A stretch of 64,000 bases of DNA from Cuneatibacter caecimuris (GCF_004216775.1 NZ_SGXF01000003.1:145224-209223), one strand, 5' to 3'; shown: positions 1 through 7,655, counted from the first letter of the stretch. Translations and numbers: made by a program. The notes: generated by a model from the letters alone, not told the origin.

Positions 1-310
1 GAAATATGGCCGCTGAAGCGGCCGCGCTCCGGCACGAGAGTCCGGCGAGCCGGACTCTTTAATTCATAGGAAACTTCGTTCCCTATGAAACAAAACCCTC
101 CGGGGGATGTGCACTGCGCGCTAAGGAAATATGGCCGCTGAAGCGGCCGCGCTCCGGCACGAGAGTCCGGCGAGCCGGACTCTTTAATTCATAGGAAACT
201 TCGTTCCCTATGAAACAAAACCCTTCGGGGGATGTGCACTGCGCGCTAAGGGAATATGGCCGCTGAAGCGGCCGCGCTCCGGCGCGAGAGTCCGGCGAGC
301 CGGACTCTTT
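1..310. repeat. 125-bp tandem repeat, 2.5 copies
   Basis: Units begin at 1, 126 and 251; the third stops at about 310 and the array may continue to the left of the window. Copies one and two are nearly identical. Each full unit holds three inverted repeats: GGCCGC/GCGGCC around TGAA (8-23 in unit 1), GAGTCCGG/CCGGACTC around CGAG followed by TTT (38-60), and TTCATAGG/CCTATGAA (63-89). No reading frame is convincing. The middle hairpin with its short T run resembles a weak terminator. Function unknown; it lies directly upstream of the tRNA promoter. Confidence 0.85.
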
Positions 311-375
311 ATGTTAAAGTTTTTGAGCGGTTTGAAAAAAATATGTCAATTTCAAAAAAAAGTTTAAAAAAAAGG

Positions 376-404
376 TTGACAGCCGCCGTGGTTTTAGGTA
401 TAAT
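376..404 (+). promoter_or_regulatory. Promoter of the tRNA operon
   Basis: The -35 box TTGACA (376-381) and the -10 box TATAAT (399-404) both match the sigma-A consensus exactly, with a 17-bp spacer, and an A-rich stretch lies just upstream. The first tRNA begins 40 bp downstream. This is as strong a promoter as the consensus allows, as expected for stable RNA. Confidence 0.9.
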
Positions 405-443
405 AACTCTCGCGTCATGAGAGATGACAGAGATGAACGGATA

Positions 444-517
444 CGGGGTGTGGCTCAGTTTGGTAGAGCGCCTGGTTTGGGACCAGGAGGCCGCAGGTTC
501 GAATCCTGTCACCCCGA
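444..517 (+). tRNA. tRNA-Pro (TGG)
   Basis: The acceptor stem CGGGGTG pairs with CACCCCG and the discriminator is A. The anticodon loop contains TGG and the T-arm has GGTTCGAATCC. No CCA is encoded. First tRNA of a six-gene operon. Confidence 0.95.
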
Positions 518-534
518 GTTGTAACGCTATGTTT

Positions 535-605
535 GCGGGTGTAGTTCAATGGTAGAACACTAGCCTTCCAAGCTAGATACGTGGGTTCGATTCCCATCAC
601 CCGCT
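535..605 (+). tRNA. tRNA-Gly (TCC)
   Basis: The acceptor stem GCGGGTG pairs with CACCCGC and the discriminator is T. The anticodon is TCC in the loop CTTCCAA, and the T-arm has GGTTCGATTCC. At 71 nt the short D-loop is typical of tRNA-Gly. No encoded CCA. Confidence 0.95.
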
Positions 606-610
606 TTTAT

Positions 611-684
<74 letters not shown>

Positions 685-716
685 CTGGTGCATTGCACCC
701 TTATTTTTTGCTGTAT

Positions 717-791
717 GGTGGGTATAGCGCAGCTGGTTAGCGCGTCAGATTGTGGCTCTGAAGGCCCAGGGTTCGAATCCCTGTACCCACC
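717..791 (+). tRNA. tRNA-His (GTG)
   Basis: The stem GTGGGTA (718-724) pairs with TACCCAC (784-790). The extra 5' G at 717 opposite C791 is the G-1:C73 identity pair of bacterial tRNA-His. Anticodon GTG in the loop TTGTGGC. Confidence 0.95.
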
Positions 792-816
792 CTCGCAGGA
801 CGTTCCTGCTTACTAT

Positions 817-888
817 TGGGCTATCGCCAAGCGGTAAGGCACAGGACTTTGACTCCTGCAGGCGCTGGTTCGAATCCAGCTGGCCCAG
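817..888 (+). tRNA. tRNA-Gln (TTG)
   Basis: The acceptor stem TGGGCTA pairs with TGGCCCA (one G-T pair). The anticodon is TTG in the loop CTTTGAC, and the discriminator is G. With GatCAB encoded at 45161-48376, this tRNA is probably first charged with Glu and then amidated, unless a glnS gene exists elsewhere. Confidence 0.95.
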
Positions 889-891
889 TAT

Positions 892-964
892 GGGATACTA
901 GCTCAGTCGGTAGAGCACCTGACTTTTAATCAGGTTGTCGGGGGTTCGAATCCCCCGTGTCTCA
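892..964 (+). tRNA. tRNA-Lys (TTT)
   Basis: The acceptor stem GGGATAC pairs with GTGTCTC through several G-T pairs. The anticodon is TTT in the loop CTTTTAA, the T-arm has GGTTCGAATCC and the discriminator is A. Last tRNA of the operon. Confidence 0.93.
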
Positions 965-975
965 TGATTAGGAGG

Positions 976-1018
976 TGCCGCTCAATTATCAAAACAGATG
1001 ATTGAGCGGCATCTTTTT
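976..1018 (+). terminator. Terminator of the tRNA operon
   Basis: An inverted repeat, GCCGCTCAAT paired with ATTGAGCGGC, is followed by CATCTTTTTA. It starts 12 bp after tRNA-Lys, so the six tRNAs appear to be one transcript. Confidence 0.9.
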
Positions 1019-1062
1019 ATGTTGCATTTTGTGCTGCCCAATTCTAAAATGGATACAATAAA

Positions 1063-1089
1063 AAGCCGGTACGCTTCGTACCGGCTAAA
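1063..1089 (-). terminator. Terminator downstream of tRNA-Val
   Basis: A perfect stem, AGCCGGTAC/GTACCGGCT, with a short loop. Read on the minus strand it is followed by TTTTTATTG, so it most likely ends the minus-strand tRNA-Val transcript about 140 bp upstream. Nothing else is recognisable between 1019 and 1228. Confidence 0.65.
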
Positions 1090-1228
1090 AGGGGAAAATA
1101 TGAAAAAGAGAATTTATTGGAAAAGGCGTTTGCCTTTTGTAATTAATACTATAAAGCAGAGATGTGACAGTATTATGACCGGTACATAAATAAATCATGA
1201 AGGGAAAGTGAAGAATCTGTGAAAAAAA

Positions 1229-1302
1229 TGGAAGCAATGGGGCTCGAACCCATGGCCTTTCGCGCGTCAGGCGAACGCTCGTCCCAGCTGAGCTATGCTT
1301 CC
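1229..1302 (-). tRNA. tRNA-Val (GAC)
   Basis: On the minus strand GGAAGCA pairs with TGCTTCC and the discriminator is A. The anticodon stem is TTCGC/GCGAA and the loop CTGACGC gives anticodon GAC. It has its own promoter upstream and stands apart from the plus-strand tRNA operon. Confidence 0.95.
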
Positions 1303-1316
1303 ATAAAACTGAATAT

Positions 1317-1346
1317 ATTATACCATAGATTTCCCGTGAAAATCAA
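1317..1346 (-). promoter_or_regulatory. Promoter of tRNA-Val
   Basis: On the minus strand TTGATT (1341-1346) and TATAAT (1317-1322) are separated by 18 bp, with the -10 box 15 bp before the tRNA. It lies between the end of the minus-strand membrane-protein gene and the tRNA. Confidence 0.75.
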
Positions 1347-1363
1347 GTGTTTCTGCTTAAAGA

Positions 1364-2038
1364 TCAACCAAAACATTTTTTACAGGGCTGTCTGCCTTCT
1401 GCCAGGGCCTGAGACAGAGATACCTTTCTTGCTTTGTCCGGGTTCATATTGCCGCAGTTGGGTTTATTATGATATTTTTCACCGGTTGCCGACAGCCATA
1501 CGGTTTGTTCCACCGGCTGCCTGACAGGAACCGTCTGGGCAGGCAGGGTGGGGGCCGCAGTCTGCGGCGGCGCTGCAGCTTCGCTGCGAACTGGAGTTGC
1601 AGTGGTGAGTTCAGGAACAGAAGTCCGGTCAGGGGCTGTTTCGCTTTCGGCCGGAGCTTGTGTCTGGCTGGGTTCTGTTTCTGAAGCCAGAGTAACTGTT
1701 TCAGGAAAGGCGGATTCCGTTTCTGCTATAGAAACTGTAGCAGAAGGCTTCGCCTGCACAGCGATTTCAGTGGTCTGCCCAATATCGGAAGCTTCTCTGC
1801 CGGCTTTTGGAAATATGCATGTGCAGAGAAGAAAGGAAACACCAAAAACCACGGGCATAGTATACTTGGAAAGCGAATAAGGCTTTAGGACATCCTGGAC
1901 CAATGGATTGCAGGAAAGACCAGCGATAAGAGCAAAAACTGCCGCTGCAAAAACGCCTTGGGCCAGAGCGGCAAAAAAAGTGAGAAATAGAAAAGCTGAT
2001 AATGCCCATAATAAAATTTTCTTTGTTTTTGTATTCAT
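1364..2038 (-). CDS. Membrane protein with C-terminal His/Cys motif
   Basis: A 224-residue protein of unknown function. Residues 1-70 hold about three hydrophobic helices. A long Ser/Thr/Pro/Glu/Ala-rich, low-complexity linker of about 90 residues follows, probably extracytoplasmic. The last 40 residues contain HNKPNCGNM and CKKC, a compact putative metal-binding motif seen at the C-terminus of many Firmicute surface proteins and nucleases. The frame stays open further upstream, but that part runs antisense to spoIIID. The ATG at 2038, with AGAGGGG upstream of it, is the sensible start. The gene lies upstream of tRNA-Val on the same strand. Confidence 0.75.
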   Translation of the reverse strand: MNTKTKKILLWALSAFLFLTFFAALAQGVFAAAVFALIAGLSCNPLVQDVLKPYSLSKYTMPVVFGVSFLLCTCIFPKAGREASDIGQTTEIAVQAKPSATVSIAETESAFPETVTLASETEPSQTQAPAESETAPDRTSVPELTTATPVRSEAAAPPQTAAPTLPAQTVPVRQPVEQTVWLSATGEKYHNKPNCGNMNPDKARKVSLSQALAEGRQPCKKCFG

Positions 2039-2203
2039 TGTGTATAATGCCCCTCTAAAAATATTTGGCAATATGCGTTTGCCTTTATCTGCCCTCAGTC
2101 TAACTCCTTCAGGATAAACTGTCAAGGGAATCTGAAATACGGTCATATTCTGATGTCCTGCCTGCATAGTTTGGTAAAAAGCCTGGAACAGGGGGATTTT
2201 TCC

Positions 2204-2458
2204 TTGAAAGATTATATTGAAGAGCGCGCGGTGGAAATCGGTCGGTATATTATTCAATACCACGCCACAGTGAGGCAGACTGCCCGTAAATTTGGCATCA
2301 GCAAGAGTACGGCGCATAAGGATGCTACGGACCGTCTGGAACAGATTGATCCGGAGCTGGCGAAAGAGGCCAGGGTGATTCTGGACATCAATAAGTCGGA
2401 ACGCCATATCAGAGGCGGATTGGCAACAAAGGAGAAATATCAGCATCACGAGGAATAG
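2204..2458 (+). CDS. spoIIID: Stage III sporulation regulator SpoIIID
   Basis: SpoIIID is a small DNA-binding regulator of the mother-cell gene programme during endospore formation. The 84-residue product starts MKDYIEERAVEIG. It has a helix-turn-helix at about residues 26-50 (TVRQTARKFGISKSTAHKD) and the family's C-terminal basic stretch ending RHIRGGLATKEKY. The frame also opens at an ATG at 2153, but the TTG at 2204 follows GGGGGA with a 7-bp gap and gives the family's usual N-terminus, so I chose it. The gene shows that the organism can sporulate or descends from a sporulating line. Expression would normally need sigma-E; I cannot place that promoter with confidence. Confidence 0.92.
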   Translation: MKDYIEERAVEIGRYIIQYHATVRQTARKFGISKSTAHKDATDRLEQIDPELAKEARVILDINKSERHIRGGLATKEKYQHHEE

Positions 2459-2475
2459 GAGGGCAGAGGGGCTCC

Positions 2476-2504
2476 TTGACAAATCAGACGGAATCCGCTA
2501 TGCT
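2476..2504 (+). promoter_or_regulatory. Promoter of the CmpB-type membrane protein
   Basis: TTGACA (2476-2481), a 17-bp spacer and TATGCT (2499-2504), located 47 bp before the ATG at 2551. Confidence 0.75.
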
Positions 2505-2550
2505 GAGAAAAACGGTTTAGTCCGTAAATGCACCGGATGGGAGAACAATT

Positions 2551-3483
2551 ATGTATTCTTATACAATCGCACAGTGGCTGCTGTTTTTCTACATATACTG
2601 CTTTTTTGGGTGGTGTATTGAATCCACTTGGGTTTCTGTGCATCAGAAAAGGTTTGTAAACAGGGGATTTCTCCGCGGAACCTGGATACCCATTTATGGG
2701 TTCGGGGCAATGGCGATGCTTTTGGCGGCTGTGCCGGCAGGAGGCAACTGGTTCTGGATGTTTATCAGCGGAATGTTTTTTGCATCTGTTCTGGAATATA
2801 TCACCGGAGCCTGTATGGAAAAAATATTTAAGGTACGGTATTGGGATTACAGCGATAAAAAATTTAATCTCAACGGTCATATCTGTCTGGGAACTTCTAT
2901 TGCCTGGGGATTGCTCACCATTGCCCTGACCCAGTTTATCCATCAGCCCATGGAGCGGCTGGTGACGGAGGTTCCGCAGTTTTGGAGCAACCTGGCTGCC
3001 GCGGTTTTAAGCATATTGTTTGCTGCGGATGTGGCAGTGTCCACGAAAGCGGCCCTGGACTTCCGCAGAGTGCTTGTTGCGCTGAGTACTGCCAGAGAAA
3101 AGGCTCAGGAGTTGGCGGCTGAAGTGAGGGACAATATGGGCGGACGCCTGGAAGGGTTAAAGGAATCAGCGGGGGACCGTCTGGACGAACTGAAAGGCGG
3201 CGCTGAGGGACTGCGGGAAAGCGTGGAGGACAAATTTGAGGACCTCAGAGAACTGCTTGGAAGCAGGTTGGATGATCTGAAAGAAAATCTGGGCGACCGG
3301 GTCGAAGAACTGAGAGGTCCGTTGAAAGGACACAGGCTGGACTATTTTCAAAGAAGTTTGCTGCGCAGCAATCCCGGCGCGAAGTCTTCCGAATATGCGG
3401 AAGCTCTGAGGCTTTTGCAGAAACGCATGGAGGAGCGGAGACAGGAGAAGCGGGCGCGCAGGAGGAAGAAAAAGAGAAAATAA
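2551..3483 (+). CDS. Putative ABC permease (CmpB type) with helical tail
   Basis: A 310-residue protein. Residues 1-165 contain four or five hydrophobic helices with the features of the family annotated as putative ABC-transporter permease (CmpB, PF06541), including FFGWCIES and WDYS. No ATPase gene is adjacent, so transport is unproven. Residues 185-270 form a charged amphipathic tail with repeated units of the type GDRLDELK, DKFEDLRELL, SRLDDLKENL and DRVEELRG, spaced about 11 to 15 residues apart. This would give a long helix or coiled coil, perhaps lying on the membrane. The C-terminus is very basic (about 15 Lys/Arg in the last 25 residues). It is transcribed alone from its own promoter. 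Confidence 0.75.
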   Translation: MYSYTIAQWLLFFYIYCFFGWCIESTWVSVHQKRFVNRGFLRGTWIPIYGFGAMAMLLAAVPAGGNWFWMFISGMFFASVLEYITGACMEKIFKVRYWDYSDKKFNLNGHICLGTSIAWGLLTIALTQFIHQPMERLVTEVPQFWSNLAAAVLSILFAADVAVSTKAALDFRRVLVALSTAREKAQELAAEVRDNMGGRLEGLKESAGDRLDELKGGAEGLRESVEDKFEDLRELLGSRLDDLKENLGDRVEELRGPLKGHRLDYFQRSLLRSNPGAKSSEYAEALRLLQKRMEERRQEKRARRRKKKRK

Positions 3484-3532
3484 CCAGAGGGTTTTGCTGC
3501 ATCAGGAACGTGGTTTCCTATTCAATGAAAAT

Positions 3533-3566
3533 AAGGCCGCTGCCTGGTGTCCCGGGCAGCGGCCTT
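3533..3566. terminator. Hairpin after the CmpB-type gene
   Basis: A perfect 12-bp stem, AAGGCCGCTGCC/GGCAGCGGCCTT, lies 50 bp after the stop codon. The plus strand has only weak T content after it; the minus strand reads TTATTTTC. It probably acts as a terminator. Confidence 0.55.
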
Positions 3567-3594
3567 GGAGGTATATGTGAATTTAGTCAGTTAA

Positions 3595-3771
3595 CGGGGG
3601 GACCTGGCGGTTTCCCGCCAGGTATGAGTATGAAAAAGCTTTGTGTGCCCAAGTGATGGGGAATCACCTGAACAGTACCGCATTTGTTTGGTACGTGTAT
3701 TAGTATAACCGATAATTGTGCACAAAGTTTGTACAGGCTCTGAAAAAGAAATGAAATTAATAAAAAAAACA
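3595..3771 (+). ncRNA. Structured repeat element, copy A
   Basis: First of two related non-coding elements in the 700-bp gap before mreB. It has CGGGGGG, a 9-bp hairpin ACCTGG...CCAGGT, then ATGAGTATGAAAAAGC, then a second hairpin in which CAAGTGAT faces ATCACCTG, then a third with stem GTACC/GGTAC. Copy B keeps every hairpin while the sequence changes, including compensating changes in hairpin two. The strand is inferred from the order and cannot be proved. A ten-codon frame MSMKKLCVPK sits after hairpin one. I do not recognise a known riboswitch or RNA family. Confidence 0.6.
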
Positions 3772-3883
3772 TGAAGGAAATCTTGAGGAAATATGAAACT
3801 CAACAAATCTTCCGGGAAGAGAATCAAAAAAATACCCAGCCTGGGCTGGATAATCTGAAAAAATATATAAATGATAAATTATT

Positions 3884-4050
3884 CGGGGGGTACCTGGCGG
3901 TCGCCCGCCAGGTATGAGTATGAAAAAGCTTTGTGTATTCAAGTGATGGGGATCAACTTGAATAGTACCGCATTTCTTTGGTACAACTACAGTATATAAG
4001 GAAAATGTGTCTAAAGTTTGTACAAATTATAAAAAAGATATGAATAAAAA
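3884..4050 (+). ncRNA. Structured repeat element, copy B
   Basis: Second copy, 289 bp downstream of copy A. It shares the G-run, the ACCTGGCGG/CCGCCAGGT hairpin, the block GGTATGAGTATGAAAAAGC, the hairpin CAAGTGAT...ATCAACTTG, the GTACC/GGTAC hairpin and the trailing AAAGTTTGTACA. Its small frame reads MSMKKLCVFK. The sequence between the copies (3772-3883) is AT-rich and shows no gene. mreB begins 136 bp after copy B, so the element could be in its leader or be a separate transcript. Confidence 0.6.
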
Positions 4051-4185
4051 CAAAAAAATGGAGAAGGATGAAAAAAGCCCTTTTAAATTTTGCAGGAATT
4101 GTATATAATGGAAAATGTATGCGAGAAACTAAGGATAATACGGACGCTGCGTCCCATGCTTCAGGAGAGAGAAAGGAGATTAAAG

Positions 4186-5187
4186 ATGCTTTCAGCAGAT
4201 ATTGGAATTGACTTAGGAACTGCCAGCATTCTGGTTTATATAAAAGGAAAAGGAGTTGTGCTTAAGGAGCCGTCAGTAGTGGCTTTTGACCGCGATACAA
4301 ATCAGATTAAGGCCATTGGTGAGGAGGCGCGGCTGATGATCGGCAGAACGCCTGGAAATATTGTTGCGGTGCGTCCGCTGCGTCAGGGTGTAATTTCTGA
4401 TTACACAGTGACAGAAAAAATGCTGAAATATTTTATCCGCAAGGCTGTGGGGAAGCGGACCTTCCGTAAACCCAGAGTTTGTGTCTGTGTTCCCAGCCAG
4501 GTGACGGAAGTGGAACGCAAGGCGGTGGAAGACGCAACTTACCAGGCCGGGGCAAGGAGCGTATCCATTATTGAAGAGCCGGTGGCAGCAGCTATCGGAG
4601 CCGGGATTGATATTGCAAAACCCTGCGGGAATATGATTGTGGATATCGGAGGCGGCACTTCTGATATCGCGGTGATCTCTCTGGGCGGAACGGTGGTGAG
4701 CACCTCCATTAAGATCGCCGGAGACGATTTTGACGAAGCTATTGTGCGCTATATGAGAAAGAAACATAATCTGCTGATCGGTGAAAGAACGGCAGAGGAA
4801 ATTAAGATGAAAATCGGCACCTGCTATGCCAAACCGGAAGTGGCGACGATTGATGTGCGCGGGCGTAATCTGGTGACCGGACTGCCCAAGACCATCACAT
4901 TTACTTCTGATGAAACTCTGGAGGCCCTTCAGGAACCGGCTATGCAGATCGTGGACGCTGTTCACAGCGTGCTGGAGCGCACTCCTCCGGAGCTGGCCGC
5001 GGATATTTCCGACCGCGGTATTGTCCTGACCGGCGGCGGGGCTCTGCTCAACGGCCTGGAAGAGCTGATTGAGGAAAAAACCGGAATCAGCACCATGACA
5101 GCAGAGGATCCTATGTCTGCAGTGGCCATCGGAACAGGGAAATATATCGAATTTTTAAATAATCCCGGCGCTGATAGCAATGAGTAA
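4186..5187 (+). CDS. mreB: MreB/Mbl-like cell-shape protein
   Basis: An actin-like protein that forms membrane-associated filaments and guides lateral cell-wall synthesis. The 333-residue length is normal for the family. Visible actin-fold motifs are phosphate-1 DLGTAS near residue 8, EEPVAAAIGAG near 128, phosphate-2 DIGGGTSD near 152 and the adenosine motif TGGGALLNGL near 281. The ATG at 4186 follows AAAGGAGAT; an in-frame ATG at 4090 would add a non-family leader. No mreC/mreD follow, so this is a stand-alone paralogue (mbl or mreB-like). A terminator closes the gene before recD2. Confidence 0.92.
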   Translation: MLSADIGIDLGTASILVYIKGKGVVLKEPSVVAFDRDTNQIKAIGEEARLMIGRTPGNIVAVRPLRQGVISDYTVTEKMLKYFIRKAVGKRTFRKPRVCVCVPSQVTEVERKAVEDATYQAGARSVSIIEEPVAAAIGAGIDIAKPCGNMIVDIGGGTSDIAVISLGGTVVSTSIKIAGDDFDEAIVRYMRKKHNLLIGERTAEEIKMKIGTCYAKPEVATIDVRGRNLVTGLPKTITFTSDETLEALQEPAMQIVDAVHSVLERTPPELAADISDRGIVLTGGGALLNGLEELIEEKTGISTMTAEDPMSAVAIGTGKYIEFLNNPGADSNE

Positions 5188-5224
5188 TCAGTGTGCCTTA
5201 ATGGCGCAGTTGGGATAGAAAATG

Positions 5225-5265
5225 GCTGCTGTCGGCTTTTATTATGCCGGCAGCAGCTTCCTTTT
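5225..5265 (+). terminator. Terminator after mreB
   Basis: A 12-bp stem, GCTGCTGTCGGC/GCCGGCAGCAGC with one G-T pair, has a 9-nt loop and is followed by TTCCTTTTATCC. It separates mreB from recD2. Confidence 0.8.
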
Positions 5266-5340
5266 ATCCTGCGGTAAGCTGATATCAATGGGAGAGAAAA
5301 TGCTCCGTGTAATATGGGAGGGGAGAAAGGGGGAATTGCG

Positions 5341-7602
5341 TTGTCCACGGTGGAAGGATATGTGGAGCGTATTGTATACAGAAACGATGATAACGGATAT
5401 TCCGTACTTTCTGTAAGCAGCGGCGGAAAAGAAATCACTATGGTAGGGACGTTTCCCAGTATTTCTCAGGGAGAGTATTTGTGCGCTACGGGAGAGGAGA
5501 CGGAACATCCTATGTATGGGCCGCAGCTGCAGGTGGAAGAATACAGTTTTGTGGCTCCTTCGGACGCGGAGTCTACAGAACGTTATCTTGGGTCCGGGGC
5601 AGTAAAGGGAGTGGGGGCCGCGCTGGCGGCCAGGATCGTAAGGCAGTTCGGAGACGATACCTTCAGAATTATTGAAGAAGAACCGGAACGGCTGGCTGAA
5701 ATAAAAGGGATCAGCGAGCGCCGGGCCATGGAGATTGCGGGGCAGGTGGCTGAAAAAAGGGATATGCGCAAAGCAGTGATTTTTCTGCAGCAGTATGGCA
5801 TTTCTCTGAATCTGGCTGTAAAGATCTATCAGCAGTATGGGCAGGAGCTGTATAATATTATCCGCCAGAATCCTTACCGGCTGGCTGATGACATTGCTGG
5901 CGTGGGCTTTAAAATGGCTGATGAGATTGCGGCAAAGGCCGGGATTCAGGCGGATTCTGATTTCAGGATTAAAAGCGGTCTTCTGTATACGCTGATGAAT
6001 GCATCCGGCCAGGGGCATACTTATCTTCCCCAGGAAGAACTGGTTTCACAGGCTGCGGGAATGCTGCAGGTATTGCCGGAAGAAGCGGAAAAGCATATTA
6101 TGGATATGGTGATGGACAAGCGGCTGGTGGTGAAACTGGCTCCGGCACAGGAAGGAAGGAAAAGGCTTGTCTTTTCTTCTTCTTATTATTATATGGAATT
6201 GAATTCCGCCAAAATGCTGCATGATCTGAATGTAAGCCTGGAGGTGGAAGAATTTAGTATTTTAGGCCAGATAAAAAAACTGGAGGAAGGGGCGGGCGTA
6301 GAGCTGGATCCTCAACAGCGCATGGCTGTGGTGGAAGCAGTTAAAAATGGACTTTTGATTCTTACCGGGGGACCCGGAACTGGCAAAACTACTACCATTA
6401 ATATGATGATCCGTTACTTTACCGGCGCGGGCATGGATATTCTGCTGGCTGCTCCCACGGGCCGCGCGGCAAAGCGTATGACAGAGGCCACAGGATATGA
6501 AGCCCAGACCATACACCGTCTGCTGGAGGTATCCGGGGCACCGGAAGACGGTGCGAGAAGTATATTTGGAAAAAATGAAGAAAATCCTCTGGAGGCGGAT
6601 GTAATTATCATAGACGAGATGTCCATGGTGGATATCAACCTGATGCACGCGCTGCTTCGGGCCGTTCCTGCAGGGACAAGGCTGATCCTTGTGGGAGATG
6701 TGAACCAGCTGCCGTCTGTGGGGCCGGGAAATGTGCTGAAGGACATGATTCAGTCTCGGTGCTTTCATATGGTCATGCTGACTCATATTTTCCGCCAGGC
6801 AGCCCAGAGCGAAATTATTGTAAATGCCCACCGGATTAATTCCGGAGAACGTGTGGAGCCCAACCCGGACAGCCGGGATTTCTTGTTTGTGAGAAGAAAT
6901 CAGGTGGGGAATGTGGTGGGCGCTACGCTGACCCTGGTCAGGGATAAGCTTCCAGGCTATGTGGGAGTATCCTTCCGTGAAATCCAGGTGCTGACTCCAA
7001 TGAGAAAAGGAAGCCTGGGGGTGGAAAGCCTGAATGCGGTGCTGCAGGAGCATCTGAATCCGCCGTCGCCTGACAAAAAAGAAAAGATATTTGCTCACTG
7101 TACCTTGCGGGAAGGGGATAAGGTGATGCAAATTAAAAATAATTATCAGTTAGAATGGGAGATACAGGGAGATTACCATATTGCTGTGGATCGTGGAATG
7201 GGGGTGTTCAACGGAGATATGGGGGTGGTCCTGGAAATCAATTTGTTTGCCGAGCAGCTGACTGTAGAGTTTGAAGAGAGGCGGAGGGTGAATTACAGCT
7301 TTAAGCAGGTGGAAGAGTTGGAGCTTGCTTATGCTGTGACTATCCATAAATCCCAGGGCAGCGAATATCCGGCTGTGGTGATTCCGCTGCTGGCAGGCCC
7401 GCGGATGCTGATGAACCGGAATCTGCTGTATACAGCCGTGACACGGGCGAAGACCTGTGTAACCATTGTGGGAAGTGTGGAGACCTTTCAGGAGATGATT
7501 GATAACGTGCAGGAACAGAGGCGCTATTCCGGACTGGCTGACAGGATCAGGGAACTTTGTGCTTTACAGGAAGAAAGCCAGAGAGCTGATGACGTAATTT
7601 AG
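5341..7602 (+). CDS. recD2: RecD2-type 5'-3' DNA helicase
   Basis: A superfamily 1B helicase involved in replication-fork and recombinational repair in bacteria without RecBCD. Family layout: an N-terminal OB-like domain (VEGYVERIV...), a helix-hairpin-helix region (residues about 80-200), then the motor. The motor has Walker A GGPGTGKTT near 342, motif II DEMSMVD near 425, GDVNQLPSVG, and C-terminal TIHKSQGSEYP and YTAVTRAK. With the TTG start at 5341 (after GAAAGGGGG, 7-bp spacing) the protein has 753 residues and begins STVEGYVERIVYRNDDNGYSV, matching the family; an ATG at 5314 is the alternative. comF follows after 53 bp, probably in the same transcript. Confidence 0.93.
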   Translation: MSTVEGYVERIVYRNDDNGYSVLSVSSGGKEITMVGTFPSISQGEYLCATGEETEHPMYGPQLQVEEYSFVAPSDAESTERYLGSGAVKGVGAALAARIVRQFGDDTFRIIEEEPERLAEIKGISERRAMEIAGQVAEKRDMRKAVIFLQQYGISLNLAVKIYQQYGQELYNIIRQNPYRLADDIAGVGFKMADEIAAKAGIQADSDFRIKSGLLYTLMNASGQGHTYLPQEELVSQAAGMLQVLPEEAEKHIMDMVMDKRLVVKLAPAQEGRKRLVFSSSYYYMELNSAKMLHDLNVSLEVEEFSILGQIKKLEEGAGVELDPQQRMAVVEAVKNGLLILTGGPGTGKTTTINMMIRYFTGAGMDILLAAPTGRAAKRMTEATGYEAQTIHRLLEVSGAPEDGARSIFGKNEENPLEADVIIIDEMSMVDINLMHALLRAVPAGTRLILVGDVNQLPSVGPGNVLKDMIQSRCFHMVMLTHIFRQAAQSEIIVNAHRINSGERVEPNPDSRDFLFVRRNQVGNVVGATLTLVRDKLPGYVGVSFREIQVLTPMRKGSLGVESLNAVLQEHLNPPSPDKKEKIFAHCTLREGDKVMQIKNNYQLEWEIQGDYHIAVDRGMGVFNGDMGVVLEINLFAEQLTVEFEERRRVNYSFKQVEELELAYAVTIHKSQGSEYPAVVIPLLAGPRMLMNRNLLYTAVTRAKTCVTIVGSVETFQEMIDNVQEQRRYSGLADRIRELCALQEESQRADDVI

Positions 7603-7655
7603 GCTTCGCGGAATGCCGCTTTGGAAAAACAGGGGAGAGGAATGAGGGGCAGAAA

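Noticed and set aside
1-310. CRISPR array
   Set aside because: The 125-bp units are directly adjacent and repeat in full; there are no short repeats with unique spacers, and no cas genes.
998-1189. A 63-codon frame after the tRNA operon
   Set aside because: It starts inside the tRNA operon terminator and spans a second hairpin; no ribosome binding site or family.
2039-2482. N-terminal extension of the minus-strand membrane protein at 1364
   Set aside because: It would run antisense through all of spoIIID; the start at 2038 has a ribosome binding site and begins the hydrophobic N-terminus.
3595-4050. Cyclic di-GMP or other known riboswitch before mreB
   Set aside because: The conserved cores of these classes are absent; the hairpin order matches none that I know.
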